Assembly: GCA_947631275.1 (NCBI GenBank)
Contig: CANRKR010000006.1
Location: forward strand, 1 to 51,359
Direction of reading: 5' to 3'
DNA from: an uncultured Akkermansia sp.
GTDB taxonomy: Bacteria > Verrucomicrobiota > Verrucomicrobiia > Verrucomicrobiales > Akkermansiaceae
DNA length: 51,359 nt
A program made the translations under genes and the position numbers. The stretch's first letter is position 1; the number at the start of each line of letters is the position of its first letter. This document shows, in pieces, positions 8,533-16,787 of the stretch. The notes beneath the pieces are model-generated. The model saw nothing but the letters and a program-made list of their open reading frames with translations, did no database searches and was not told where the DNA came from.

Positions 8533-8547
8533 GATATACTCACAACT

Positions 8548-8595
8548 TCACAGACAGCCAAGACGAGCGGAGTACTGCGCCTGCACTCCCTCCAT
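8548..8595 (-). CDS. Possible 15-codon leader ORF before smpB
   Basis: ATG at 8595-8593 opens a 15-residue frame (MEGVQAQYSARLGCL) ending at TGA 8550-8548, 15 bases before the smpB ATG. Ten bases upstream of its ATG is AGGAGGGAGG, by far the strongest Shine-Dalgarno-like match seen in the window, where most genes have none. It could be a translated leader coupling to smpB or a fortuitous purine run. Weakly supported. Confidence 0.25.
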   Translation of the reverse strand: MEGVQAQYSARLGCL

Positions 8596-8655
8596 TTCAG
8601 TTTTTCCTCCCTCCTGGGAGCCCCATTGGCCTCGTGTACTCAGTCAGCGCTTTCT

Positions 8656-8922
8656 TCAAGCTTCCGGAGTATCATTGTTCAAATCCGGCAATGTTTCGGC
8701 GGATCCTCTGTTTGCACGATCTGCCTCTGTCTCCTCTCGCCAGGTCAATTTGTCCGCCAGCAATTCCATGAGCGCGATATCCCCCGCACCTGTTTCCGGA
8801 TCTGTCGGAACGTACGGGTCTGCCCCGTGATTAAGTTGCTGAACACGCTTTGACACAATATTGATCAGAAGTTGGTTGTCTCCGATCTTCTGACTTGCTT
8901 TCTCGATAAGTTCAGTTTTCAT
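8656..8922 (-). CDS. rpoZ: RNA polymerase omega subunit
   Basis: An 88-residue protein read from ATG 8922 (an upstream in-frame ATG at 8961 would add 13 residues lacking family similarity). The omega signature is visible: the helix IGDNQLLINIVSKRVQQL corresponds to the conserved N-terminal segment that clamps the beta-prime C-terminus, followed by ALMELLADKLTW. Omega assists RNA polymerase assembly and, in many bacteria, ppGpp sensing. It heads the minus-strand run rpoZ-smpB-DJ-1-M16. Its likely promoter is divergent from that of tRNA-Gly, sharing an 11-bp inverted repeat. Confidence 0.85.
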   Translation of the reverse strand: MKTELIEKASQKIGDNQLLINIVSKRVQQLNHGADPYVPTDPETGAGDIALMELLADKLTWREETEADRANRGSAETLPDLNNDTPEA

Positions 8923-8951
8923 TTGGAAAAGAGGGCTCTTGCGTGGGCAGG

Positions 8952-8980
8952 AATTTATCAAAAAAAAGACCCTTTGACAA
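8952..8980 (-). promoter_or_regulatory. Probable rpoZ promoter
   Basis: On the minus strand TTGTCA (8980-8975), a 17-bp spacer, then TAAATT (8957-8952) gives a sigma70-like promoter with a leader of about 22 bases to ATG 8922. Its -35 region lies in GGCTTGTCAAA, repeated in inverted orientation at the tRNA-Gly promoter. Confidence 0.5.
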
Positions 8981-8994
8981 GCCCAAAGGAGGTC
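8960..8994 (-). terminator. Possible minus-strand intrinsic terminator/attenuator before rpoZ
   Basis: On the minus strand GAC-CT-CCTTTG pairs with CAAAGG-GTC (arms 8994-8984 and 8976-8968), followed by eight Ts (8967-8960). It overlaps the proposed rpoZ -35 and spacer, so it would stop only transcripts started further upstream on the minus strand. Confidence 0.35.
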
Positions 8995-9030
8995 CTGAAC
9001 TCAATTCTTTCTAATTTTTTCAAAAATGGC

Positions 9031-9058
9031 TTGTCAAACTGTCTGAGTATGGTATGAT
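9031..9058 (+). promoter_or_regulatory. tRNA-Gly promoter
   Basis: TTGTCA (9031-9036), a 16-bp spacer and TATGAT (9053-9058) sit 15 bases before the first base of the tRNA. The -35 is embedded in GGCTTGTCAAA (9028-9038), the mirror copy of the sequence at the divergent rpoZ promoter. Confidence 0.8.
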
Positions 9059-9072
9059 GCTCCTCGTTCGCT

Positions 9073-9143
9073 GCGGGTATAGCTTAATGGTAAAGCTCCA
9101 GCCTTCCAAGCTGATTATGCGGGTTCGATTCCCGCTACCCGCT
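9073..9143 (+). tRNA. tRNA-Gly (anticodon TCC)
   Basis: The acceptor stem GCGGGTA (9073-9079) pairs with TACCCGC (9136-9142). The D-arm (GCTT...AGC), the anticodon loop CTTCCAA with anticodon TCC, and the T-arm GCGGG-TTCGATT-CCCGC are all present. CCA is not encoded. The outermost anticodon-stem pair is a C-A mismatch. It reads GGA/GGG codons. Confidence 0.96.
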
Positions 9144-9217
9144 CTCTTCCTTGTCCTCCCCTATGCACTGCGGCCGGTAGGGAAAGTGTACTCCGACTCG
9201 GACCACTCGCGAATACC

Positions 9218-10360
9218 ATGGTCAACGAGCAAAAAATCCTCCTGCTGAGTATCGGATACGGTCGTGGGCATCACTCTGCTGCACAGGCTTTAGCAGAGGA
9301 AATGCAGCGCCGCGGCTGGCATGCAGAAATATTGGATGCCTGTGCAGAGGCATGTCCTTCCCTTTTCGGGCTCACACGCACTTTTTACCGAACTTGCGTG
9401 CGGCGGCTTCCCTGGCTCTGGGGGCTTGTTTATGCGCAAATTGATTCGGCGAATTGGAGTCGTCTACTGCGCTTGCCCGGCATCCATCGCTGCATGGAAT
9501 ATCTGAGGGAAAGACTGCAAAATGATCCTCCTCAGCTGGTGGTATGCACCTACCCTCTTTACGCATACATACTGGATGCCTTCTTGCGCGAGGGGTGGTT
9601 TTGCACGCCCTACGCAGTTGTCGTCACTGACGCTCTCAATGTGAACAGCGCATGGGTACAATCACAAGCTCCGCTCATTTGCCTCCCGGAATCTACCAGC
9701 TGCGCTTCGCTTGCCCGGCGGTTCGCTATTTCATCCGGCAGGCTCGTAGCATCCGGATTCCCCGTACGATCCGCCTTCTCCCCTGCCCCGCACCTGCCGA
9801 TCCCAGGAACAGACGGTGAGGGGTTGCATATCGTGTATGGTGCGCATGCACCACTCTCGCGGGTGCGGGATGACATTCTCGCCTTAGTAAGCGCCTACCC
9901 ACGCTGCAATATTACAATACTGGCGGATGAGCGTGAATCCCGCCTGCACCGAATACTTGAAGTCGACCTTCCCGATACTGACACCGACTCCATCAAATTT
10001 TACGGGAAAGATGGAGCAGATCCAGCCATCCCCCTCCGCACCGCCCACCTCTACATCGGCAAGGCCGGAGCTTCCACCGTTTTTGAAGCCTATTCCACTC
10101 ATGTCCCCGTGCTCATCAACTATGTCCTGCCAGGTCAAGAAGAAGGTAATCTTCAGCTGCTTATCGAGGACGGCGCAGGAATGCGCATTGACAGCACGGA
10201 AGAGCTGCTTTCTGTCTTGCACCAATTGTTGGCACACGGCGCAGCAGGACTCACTCGCATGCGGCGCGCCATAGAATCGGCATCTCGCGACGGCGGTGCT
10301 GCAGGTACGGCTAATGCACTCCTATCTCACTTTTTCCCGAATCTGTCTTCGCAAACATGA
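9218..10360 (+). CDS. GT28-like glycosyltransferase (MurG/diacylglycerol glucosyltransferase-like)
   Basis: A 380-residue protein of the GT-B fold, similar to monogalactosyldiacylglycerol synthase / UgtP / MurG-type enzymes. The N-terminus ILLLSIGYGRGHHSAAQAL contains the glycine-rich acceptor-side loop typical of that group. The C-terminal half has the nucleotide-sugar binding elements KFYGKDG..., YIGKAGASTVFEAYSTHVPVLI and PGQEEGN (G-x-ST, E and PGQEEGN being characteristic). It probably transfers a sugar onto a lipid in the inner membrane. The exact donor and acceptor cannot be told from sequence. It overlaps coaX by 4 bases (ATGA), so the two are translationally coupled. Confidence 0.85.
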   Translation: MVNEQKILLLSIGYGRGHHSAAQALAEEMQRRGWHAEILDACAEACPSLFGLTRTFYRTCVRRLPWLWGLVYAQIDSANWSRLLRLPGIHRCMEYLRERLQNDPPQLVVCTYPLYAYILDAFLREGWFCTPYAVVVTDALNVNSAWVQSQAPLICLPESTSCASLARRFAISSGRLVASGFPVRSAFSPAPHLPIPGTDGEGLHIVYGAHAPLSRVRDDILALVSAYPRCNITILADERESRLHRILEVDLPDTDTDSIKFYGKDGADPAIPLRTAHLYIGKAGASTVFEAYSTHVPVLINYVLPGQEEGNLQLLIEDGAGMRIDSTEELLSVLHQLLAHGAAGLTRMRRAIESASRDGGAAGTANALLSHFFPNLSSQT

Positions 10361-11109
10361 CAAAGCGATTACTCATCGATAACTCTAACACACGGACGAA
10401 ATTCACCCTCGCCTGCGATGCTGAACTCTGCGGCGATGTGCGCAGTTTCCCGACCTCTTCGCTCTCTGCGCAGACAGTGGCGAATTTGCTCCGCGGCTGG
10501 GAGTATGATGAGGCAGTGCTCTGCTCAGTCGTACCCGCAGCAGCACAGACTCTTCGCTCTGGTTTTTCGTGTCCGTTTCGTGAAATTTCACCACGTGCCC
10601 TCTGTCCGCTTGGAGAGAAGCTCTTGCGTTTTTACCCGCACAAAGATACCCTGGGGGCTGACCGCCTGGCCAATGCTGCCGGCGTTGACTTCTCCTCCCT
10701 GCCGTGTATCGCCGCAGACCTCGGCACGGCTTGCACTTTTGATGTCATCGTGCTGCGGGAAGGGTACCCCGCTCTCCTTGGCGGAGTAATCGCTCCCGGA
10801 CTGCATGCTGCTGCTGCCGCACTCTCCTCTGCCACGGCACAACTGCCCTTCATTCATTTACGCGGTTCTTCAACCAAGTTCCCAGCCCTCATCGCCACCG
10901 ACACTCGGCAAGCCGTGCTTTCCGGTTGTATCCACGGATTCCTTGGTATGGTAGAAGGCATTTTGCAAAGACTCTGCAAGCAACTTAATTCTCCCCCAAA
11001 TATTGTAGTTACCGGAGGCGACGCCACTTTCTGCACTTCCCTGTCTCTTCCCGGCATTAAAATCGATAAATATCTTACTTTCAGAGGAATTCTTAAGCTA
11101 TCCCTCTAA
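10357..11109 (+). CDS. coaX: Type III pantothenate kinase
   Basis: A 250-residue CoaX of the ASKHA fold, phosphorylating pantothenate in the first step of coenzyme A synthesis. Seen: the phosphate-1 motif LLIDNSNTRTKF, the GADRLANAAG loop (pantothenate pocket, with the catalytic Asp), DLGTACTFDVI (phosphate-2) and GGVIAPGLHAA, then VVTGGDA near the C-terminus. The usual D-x-G-N-T of the first motif is D-N-S-N-T here, a small deviation. Its ATG overlaps the glycosyltransferase stop by four bases. Confidence 0.93.
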   Translation: MTKRLLIDNSNTRTKFTLACDAELCGDVRSFPTSSLSAQTVANLLRGWEYDEAVLCSVVPAAAQTLRSGFSCPFREISPRALCPLGEKLLRFYPHKDTLGADRLANAAGVDFSSLPCIAADLGTACTFDVIVLREGYPALLGGVIAPGLHAAAAALSSATAQLPFIHLRGSSTKFPALIATDTRQAVLSGCIHGFLGMVEGILQRLCKQLNSPPNIVVTGGDATFCTSLSLPGIKIDKYLTFRGILKLSL

Positions 11110-11145
11110 TTTTCCTCTTTTTTCCCTTTTAATGGCAAATAAAGG

Positions 11146-11174
11146 TTGATTTCCGAAAACTTATGGTGTATAAT
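11146..11174 (+). promoter_or_regulatory. acpP promoter
   Basis: TTGATT (11146-11151), 17-bp spacer, TATAAT (11169-11174): a near-consensus sigma70-type promoter 33 bases before the acpP ATG, consistent with strong expression of acyl carrier protein. Confidence 0.85.
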
Positions 11175-11207
11175 GGGGGCACCTTATAAGTCTCACATAA
11201 TAAAATC

Positions 11208-11447
11208 ATGTCCGACAACATTGAATCCCAGGTAATTGACGTCATCGTTGAGCAACTCGGCGTTGACCGTGAAAAGGTAACTCCTGATGCCAAGTTCATC
11301 GACGATCTCGGCGCAGACTCTCTCGACACCGTAGAACTTGTCATGACCTTTGAGGAAAAGTTTTCCGTGGAGGTGCCTGATGAGGACGCCGAGAAGCTTA
11401 AGTCTGTGGCGGATGTTGTGGCCTACATCAAGGAACACAAAGCCTGA
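11208..11447 (+). CDS. acpP: Acyl carrier protein
   Basis: A 79-residue acidic protein with the hallmark [12 protein letters not shown] segment; the serine of DSL carries the 4'-phosphopantetheine arm. It carries acyl chains in fatty-acid synthesis. The four-helix pattern and length are standard. There is no Shine-Dalgarno; the leader is A/T-rich. It has its own strong promoter and a GC-rich dyad after the stop. CoaX just upstream belongs to the CoA pathway that supplies the prosthetic group, though acpP appears to be transcribed separately. Confidence 0.97.
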   Translation: MSDNIESQVIDVIVEQLGVDREKVTPDAKFIDDLGADSLDTVELVMTFEEKFSVEVPDEDAEKLKSVADVVAYIKEHKA

Positions 11448-11472
11448 TCTCTCCCAGTTATCTTTGACTTTC

Positions 11473-11516
11473 GGGCGGTTTCCTCTCCACTGTGAGCGGG
11501 GCCGCCCATTTCATTA
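11473..11516 (+). terminator. Possible terminator after acpP
   Basis: GGGCGG (11473-11478) pairs with CCGCCC (11502-11507), followed by ATTTCATT. The loop is long and the T run is interrupted, so this is a weak prediction. Confidence 0.4.
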
Positions 11517-11567
11517 AAACAAGCCGCTCCGTAAAAACCTCTAACTTTTCCAATTCTGCTTTTGTCA

Positions 11568-12092
11568 GTGAATTCCTCCAACTTCGAATACGCCATGCGT
11601 CATACGCGAGTTTTGTACGCGCCATACCGACGCATTGAATCCTTCGGTGAGACTCGCTTTTCGTTCCGCTTGGTAAGTGAGCCGATGGATTCCGTTGGAG
11701 AATGCCGCGTGCGAAGTGGATGGGTTGAAGCCGGGCGTCCCCGTATTCTTAAACCTTCCGCGATGCGCGGGATTGAAACAGAAGGCTTCAGCCCCATAGC
11801 TGCCCGCATGTTCGAGTGGATGCGTGAGCACGGTGCCCCCCTCCAGGCTCTCGTGCAATATGGTTTTCAATTCAGTCGTTCAGAAGTGGGGGAAGAGCTG
11901 CTGCATGAGGATGTTCGCGAGGTCTCTGACCGCGTTGTGCGTGAGGCAGAAGCCTCCGGTGACCTCTTCCGAACCGTCATTGAATGCGTGGATGATGTAT
12001 GGGAAGTTTCCCTGCTCTATTTTATGCTTGAAATGGTTCAGCAATCCCATGAGATTAATCTTTTCGATTTTAAGCGTCGCGGTCTGCTGTAA
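11568..12092 (+). CDS. Hypothetical protein
   Basis: About 174 residues. The start is uncertain: GTG 11568 was chosen, with TTG 11562 and ATG 11595 as alternatives; none has a Shine-Dalgarno. The protein is mixed alpha/beta and soluble, with an N-terminal beta-rich half (RVLYAPYRRIESFGETRFSF) and a C-terminal acidic helical half ending in EINLFDFKRRGLL. I do not recognise a family. Its last 44 bases overlap the start of the LysM protein, implying coupled translation. Confidence 0.75.
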   Translation: MNSSNFEYAMRHTRVLYAPYRRIESFGETRFSFRLVSEPMDSVGECRVRSGWVEAGRPRILKPSAMRGIETEGFSPIAARMFEWMREHGAPLQALVQYGFQFSRSEVGEELLHEDVREVSDRVVREAEASGDLFRTVIECVDDVWEVSLLYFMLEMVQQSHEINLFDFKRRGLL

Positions 12093-12870
12093 TCTCTTCT
12101 CCGCTGCTGCGCAGGATAATTACAGCCTCTGGCCGCGCCGTCCCGATGAACTCCAACAAGCCAGACGGCTCATCAGCGAAGGTCGTACGGATGCCGCTCT
12201 TGACCTGCTACGTCCCTTTATCAATAGACATGGACTGGCAGGGCGAGAAGCCCGCCGTCTTGTCAGTTCTGTCCGCACCCGTCTCTACCTCACTCCGCGT
12301 CACCCCCGCGCTCGAACTCACACCGTCCGGCGAGGAGAGAACATTGAACGCATCGCAACTGCATATCATAGTTCGACCGAGTTCATCATGTTTCTGAACG
12401 GCTTGCTTAATCCCTCCAATCTTGGCACTGGTCAACACTTGCGCGTAGCGCCGTCCGATCTTCGAGCAGAAATTCACCTTGTGGATCGCGAAGTTTCCCT
12501 GTGGGATGGACGCTCTCTCGTGGCGGTATATGACATGGTGCCTTCACATTTTGATACATCTGAAAAAAACGCTGAGACCAGTGTACAATCTATTGAAGGA
12601 GAAATACATGGCACGCGCATACCTCGCTCTTCCGCACTCTTTGCTTGCAGTAACAGGGTGTTGCATTTCGTGAATGGTATGCTCCTACGTCCTCCGTCTT
12701 TCTCCCCTACGCGTACGGTACCAAGCATTGAGATGCAGGCGCGCGATCTCAACGAGCTCTCTCTCCTCCTGGGTAGAGGATGTCGCGTTTCTATCGTGGC
12801 GAATGAGAGCTCCTTTGATCCCTTTGCCGAACAACAGACGCCCCCCTCGCCTGCACCGACGCCGCGGTGA
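12049..12870 (+). CDS. Secreted LysM protein with a degenerate L,D-transpeptidase (YkuD-like) domain
   Basis: 273 residues from ATG 12049, chosen because it gives a clean signal peptide (MRLIFSILSVAVCCNLFSAAAQD, cut near 21). A helical segment follows (32-80), then a LysM domain (90-135; HTVRRGEN...GQHLRV), which binds glycan chains of peptidoglycan. Residues 139-251 follow the YkuD layout: a strand pair, HGTRIP at 187-192, and a final I-M--RD--EL--LL--G-RV-IV segment. The catalytic S-H-G-C-I/V-R motif expected just before is replaced by TVPSIEM (223-229), without His or Cys. It is therefore probably a non-catalytic wall-binding protein. The C-terminus is Pro-rich. The gene overlaps the preceding one by 44 bases and converges on the phosphodiester glycosidase gene. 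Confidence 0.8.
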   Translation: MRLIFSILSVAVCCNLFSAAAQDNYSLWPRRPDELQQARRLISEGRTDAALDLLRPFINRHGLAGREARRLVSSVRTRLYLTPRHPRARTHTVRRGENIERIATAYHSSTEFIMFLNGLLNPSNLGTGQHLRVAPSDLRAEIHLVDREVSLWDGRSLVAVYDMVPSHFDTSEKNAETSVQSIEGEIHGTRIPRSSALFACSNRVLHFVNGMLLRPPSFSPTRTVPSIEMQARDLNELSLLLGRGCRVSIVANESSFDPFAEQQTPPSPAPTPR

Positions 12871-12888
12871 TACCCAATTGTTTATTCC

Positions 12889-13680
12889 TTAGTGGCGCTC
12901 CAATTCGGGAGTGGTCTCTCTGGATGTACGAGGACGCACTCCGACGTAGTTACGCACGGATTTGAACCCCGGTCGATTCACTCCCTGCACTGACTCCCAA
13001 AATGCGCTTGAGCTGCCCCCATCAAGGTTCAGAGCGCTGCCCACCTTGAAACCACCAAGAGCTGAAGAATCAGCAAGCCATCGAGCAAGCTCCTGCAAAG
13101 TAAGTGCGCTGGAAATACCTATGCACCAAGTTCCCTTGCCGTCCGTTGCTATAAATGTGCGGGCAGCTTTTTTTGTCTTTTCCAGACCAGGTACAATCTG
13201 TCCACGCTCCACGAGAAACGGTCCCCCTTGGATTGCCTCCTGCATTCCACGCAGCGGCGTGCTGATGTTTTTGCTGCGTTCCATGCGAATTCCATTCCCG
13301 GTATCGTACACCACCCCCGCCACGGTGAAACTGCCGGTTGCCAGAGGAGAAATCACCACACCGCGACAACAGAGCAGCCCCAGCGGTCTGCGCCTTTTAT
13401 CGCTTCCGAAATAGCCACCATTCACCCCGGCCACACAGCGGTTGACCTGCATCGCCGCCTCAAGACTCCCGTAACGCGGCTTCTCTCCTTCTCCTTCATC
13501 CACGACGCACAACTGCATCTCGTTCGCTCGGAAGACAAAGAGCTCCAATCTCTGCGTGTCTGCTCCCAGCAGGTTCGCCCAACTACCCGTCGAACCGCCG
13601 CTGCGCGTGTGCTGAACGTACTGCGCGGGACAAATCCCCACCAGCATAAACAGCAATGCGACAAATGCTTTCCACAGCAT
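12889..13680 (-). CDS. Secreted phosphodiester glycosidase (NAGPA/DUF2233 family)
   Basis: 263 residues with a signal peptide (LWKAFVALLFMLVGICPAQ). Family motifs are GVNGGYFG, the TFIATDGKG strand and ALNLDGGSSSAFW, followed by VRNYVGVRPR. The family includes mammalian N-acetylglucosamine-1-phosphodiester alpha-N-acetylglucosaminidase and bacterial enzymes hydrolysing sugar phosphodiesters; the DGG-S segment is characteristic. The protein is probably periplasmic, acting on wall, lipid or host glycans; the substrate is unknown. It is the last gene of glnS-ribBA-glycosidase on the minus strand, 107 bases after ribBA. Confidence 0.88.
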   Translation of the reverse strand: MLWKAFVALLFMLVGICPAQYVQHTRSGGSTGSWANLLGADTQRLELFVFRANEMQLCVVDEGEGEKPRYGSLEAAMQVNRCVAGVNGGYFGSDKRRRPLGLLCCRGVVISPLATGSFTVAGVVYDTGNGIRMERSKNISTPLRGMQEAIQGGPFLVERGQIVPGLEKTKKAARTFIATDGKGTWCIGISSALTLQELARWLADSSALGGFKVGSALNLDGGSSSAFWESVQGVNRPGFKSVRNYVGVRPRTSRETTPELERH

Positions 13681-13787
13681 TCTCTTAACCTAGCAGTTTT
13701 TTCTCGAAAAAGCCACCCATCAATGTGTCAGCAGAGGAATCAACGCAGTTTACCGCTCCGCAACCTCGAGGGTCTCAACGCCGCATC

Positions 13788-15104
13788 TCACAGCTCGTGC
13801 CCCATGCGATCTCGCTTCGTTTCCAAGTAACGCCGATTGTCGTCCTGCGGCGGAATGGAGAGTGGTATGCGTTCCTCAATGCAAAGGCCATGTCCTGCGA
13901 GGCCGACGATTTTCTGCGGATTGTTGGTTAGTAAGCGTAGTTTACGAATACCGAGATCACGGAGAATTTGTGCTCCAACGCCGTAGTCTCGGAGATCCGG
14001 AGGAAAACCAAGACGGAGATTGGCGTCTACGGTATCAAGTCCCTGCTCTTGCAATTTGTAGGCATGCAGCTTGGCAGAGAGCCCGATCCCACGTCCCTCC
14101 TGTCGCAGGTAAAGCAACACCCCCCCCTCGCGGGAAATGCGTTCCATGGCACGATGTAACTGGCTACCGCAATCGCAGCGGCGGCTGCCGAACACATCGC
14201 CCGTCAAGCATTCGCTGTGCACGCGGCAGAGCACCGGCTTTTCCGAATCGATTTTACCATGCACAAGGGCAAGGTGCGTGAGTCCATCAATTTTCGAGCG
14301 ATACGCGTGGCAGGTAAAATAGCCGTAATCCGTGGGCAGCTGCACGGTTTCTTCCCTCTGCACCAGCTTTTCCGAGTGTCGCCGATGTGAGATAATCTGC
14401 GCGATGGAGCAGGCTTTTAATCCGTGTTGCCGTTGAAAACAGCCCAACTCACCGAGCCTGGCCATCTTCCCGTCCTCCCTCATGATTTCGCAACAGACGC
14501 CCACCGGCTCCAGTCCCGCCATGCGCAGCAGATCCACTGTAGCTTCGGTGTGCCCTGCCCGGCGCAACACTCCTCCCTCACGCGCGCGGAGAGGAAGACA
14601 ATGTCCTGGCTGCACGAAGTCGTCAAGGCTTGCCGACGGGTCTGCTAACTTCATGGTCGTGAGAGAGCGCTCAAAGGCACTGATGCCTGTGGTGATACCA
14701 TCCCGGGCATCTACACTCACCGTGAAAGCAGTGTGTAGCTTTTCCGTGTTATGTTGCACCTGCATGGGAAGACCGAGAGAATCCACCCGCTCCGGTGCCA
14801 TAGGCGTACAAATAAGACCTCGTCCGTGCGTGGCCATAAAATTGATATTTTGCGGCGTCGCAAACTGACCTGCGCAAATGAGATCCGCCTCATTCTCGCG
14901 CGACGGATCATCTGTGACGAGGACGAGACGTCCCTTGCGCAACTCTTCAATAATTTCCTGTAAAGTGCAATAAATGACAGGATCCTCTCCATCTGCCACA
15001 GGCACCTCTCCTTCTGGAGGAAGCGGTGCAGGCGTCGTGCATTCCTCCCCAGCACAGGACTTGCCTTTGTCGTTGTTATTGTGATCGCCCATAGTAACAT
15101 TCAT
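13788..15104 (-). CDS. ribBA: Bifunctional 3,4-dihydroxy-2-butanone-4-phosphate synthase / GTP cyclohydrolase II
   Basis: About 438 residues carrying both entry activities of riboflavin synthesis. The N-terminal RibB domain has VLVTDDPSRENEADL, the DGITTGISA-ER--T loop and GHTEATVDL. The C-terminal RibA domain has the zinc site C-x(10)-C-x-C in SECLTGDVFGSRRCDCGSQL, LRQEGRGIGL and LLTNNP. Both catalytic sets look intact. ATG 15104 overlaps the glnS stop as ATGA, favouring this start; ATG 15122, six codons upstream, is also possible. The N-terminus carries a short Asn/Pro/Glu-rich extension. Riboflavin pathway genes ribD/E/H are not in the window. Confidence 0.94.
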   Translation of the reverse strand: MNVTMGDHNNNDKGKSCAGEECTTPAPLPPEGEVPVADGEDPVIYCTLQEIIEELRKGRLVLVTDDPSRENEADLICAGQFATPQNINFMATHGRGLICTPMAPERVDSLGLPMQVQHNTEKLHTAFTVSVDARDGITTGISAFERSLTTMKLADPSASLDDFVQPGHCLPLRAREGGVLRRAGHTEATVDLLRMAGLEPVGVCCEIMREDGKMARLGELGCFQRQHGLKACSIAQIISHRRHSEKLVQREETVQLPTDYGYFTCHAYRSKIDGLTHLALVHGKIDSEKPVLCRVHSECLTGDVFGSRRCDCGSQLHRAMERISREGGVLLYLRQEGRGIGLSAKLHAYKLQEQGLDTVDANLRLGFPPDLRDYGVGAQILRDLGIRKLRLLTNNPQKIVGLAGHGLCIEERIPLSIPPQDDNRRYLETKRDRMGHEL

Positions 15105-16780
15105 GCATTCATCTTGGCCCATGAATCCCGCAACCCCACCGAGCGGTTGAAGACAGGATGCTCCCGGGAATGCTCGCGACGATCTGCCACGAAGTAGCCG
15201 AGTCGCTCAAATTGGCAAAGGAACTCAGGCTCCGCCTCCGCCAGGTCAGGTTCTACCACAGCATCTTTTAGTATCGTAAGGGATTCCTCATTCAGCGAAG
15301 CCAGAAAACCGTCCGGATTCGCATCCGGAGCCTCATCTTTGAAAAGCCTGTCGTAAAGGCGCACCTCCGCCCGTACTCCACGCGTAGCAGACACCCAGTG
15401 AATGGCACCCTTGCAACGGATACCCTCCGGCGGCATCGCTCCGATAGTGTCGGGTAAAATTTCTGCCTGCACCTCCACCACTCTGCCGGAATCGTCGCAG
15501 CCGTAACCGGTGCACACAATGCAGTAGCCCCCGCGCAAGCGCACGCACGTGCCGGGACTGAGTCGCTTGTATTTCCTGGGGGGATCCACCATGAAGTCGT
15601 CCTGCTCAATCCAGACCTCACGAGTGAGTTTCACACAGCGCTCCCCCAGCTCCGGTTCTTCCGGGTTCACCTGCAGCTTCACCTCCTCTTCATATCCCTC
15701 CGGCAAATTGGTGAGCACAAGTTTCAACGGGTGCAGCACCGCCATGCGTCGCGGCGCATGAGCATTCAATTCAGCACGTACGGCATTCTCCAGACGCGCC
15801 ACATCCGTGTTGCCGTTGAATTTCGTGATACCCACACCTTCGCAAAAATCCACGATGGCCTTGGCTGGGTAGCCTCGGCGCCGCATGCCGCAAATTGTCG
15901 GCATCCGCGGGTCATCCCAACCGCTCACATAACCTTCCTCCACCATCTGACGCAGCTTGCGCTTGCTCATCACGGTGTAGGTGATGTTCAAACGAGAAAA
16001 TTCGCGCTGCTGCGGCCGCGATGGTACCGGGCAATTGTCAATCACCCAGTCATAGAGTGGGCGGTGATTTTCGAATTCCAATGTGCAGAGCGAGTGGGTA
16101 ACGTGTTCCCACGCGTCTTCCAGCGGATGAGCAAAATCATACATCGGATAGATGCACCACGAAGTCCCGGTATTGTGATGTGGATCGTAAGAAATGCGGT
16201 AGATGACAGGGTCGCGCATGTTCATATTGCTGCTAGCCATGTCAATCTTCGCTCGGAGCACCGCCGCTCCTTCCGTAAATTTGCCTTCCTTCATTGCTGC
16301 AAATTGCGTAAGGTTTTCCTCTACCGATCGATCACGGAACGGAGAAAGCTGTCCCGGAGTTTTGAGATCCCCCCTCTGCTGCCGCATGGTCTCGCGATCC
16401 TGTTCGTCCACATAAGCCAGTCCCTTCTTAATCAGAGCCACAGCGCAGTCGTAGTAAAAATCAAAGATGTCAGACGCCCAGTACAAATGCTCTCCCCAGT
16501 CGAATCCAAGCCAGCGAATGTCTTCCTGAATGGAGTTCACAAACTCTACGTCCTCCTTGCACGGATTTGTGTCATCAAACCTCAAATGGCACACAGCGCC
16601 CCGCTGCGCGTATTCACGCGCGACACCAAAATCCAGACAAATTGCCTTGGCATGCCCGATGTGCAGGTAGCCATTCGGCTCCGGAGGAAAGCGAGTGATG
16701 GGGGCCTTACAACGTCCAAGCGATACATCAGATGCAATCCACTCGCGAATAAAATCTCGTTTTTCCTCTACTGTTGCCAT
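15101..16780 (-). CDS. glnS: Glutaminyl-tRNA synthetase
   Basis: 559 residues from ATG 16780 (MATVEEKRDFIREW matches the family start). It is a class I synthetase charging tRNA-Gln directly: HIGH signature as PPEPNGYLHIGHAK, the DDTNP motif, KMSKS variant as MSKRKL, and the C-terminal anticodon-binding beta barrels ending in VGLRDSWAKMNA. A promoter (TTGCCA-17-TAAAAT) ends 7 bases before the ATG, so the mRNA should be leaderless. ribBA is translationally coupled behind it. Presence of GlnRS argues against dependence on the indirect Glu-tRNA-Gln route. Confidence 0.95.
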   Translation of the reverse strand: MATVEEKRDFIREWIASDVSLGRCKAPITRFPPEPNGYLHIGHAKAICLDFGVAREYAQRGAVCHLRFDDTNPCKEDVEFVNSIQEDIRWLGFDWGEHLYWASDIFDFYYDCAVALIKKGLAYVDEQDRETMRQQRGDLKTPGQLSPFRDRSVEENLTQFAAMKEGKFTEGAAVLRAKIDMASSNMNMRDPVIYRISYDPHHNTGTSWCIYPMYDFAHPLEDAWEHVTHSLCTLEFENHRPLYDWVIDNCPVPSRPQQREFSRLNITYTVMSKRKLRQMVEEGYVSGWDDPRMPTICGMRRRGYPAKAIVDFCEGVGITKFNGNTDVARLENAVRAELNAHAPRRMAVLHPLKLVLTNLPEGYEEEVKLQVNPEEPELGERCVKLTREVWIEQDDFMVDPPRKYKRLSPGTCVRLRGGYCIVCTGYGCDDSGRVVEVQAEILPDTIGAMPPEGIRCKGAIHWVSATRGVRAEVRLYDRLFKDEAPDANPDGFLASLNEESLTILKDAVVEPDLAEAEPEFLCQFERLGYFVADRREHSREHPVFNRSVGLRDSWAKMNA

Positions 16781-16787
16781 GGGCAGG

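Noticed and set aside
8530..8561. TTGGCT-17-TATATC as smpB promoter
   Set aside because: The -10 ends directly against the ATG, so transcription would begin inside the coding sequence, and no later start codon fits SmpB.
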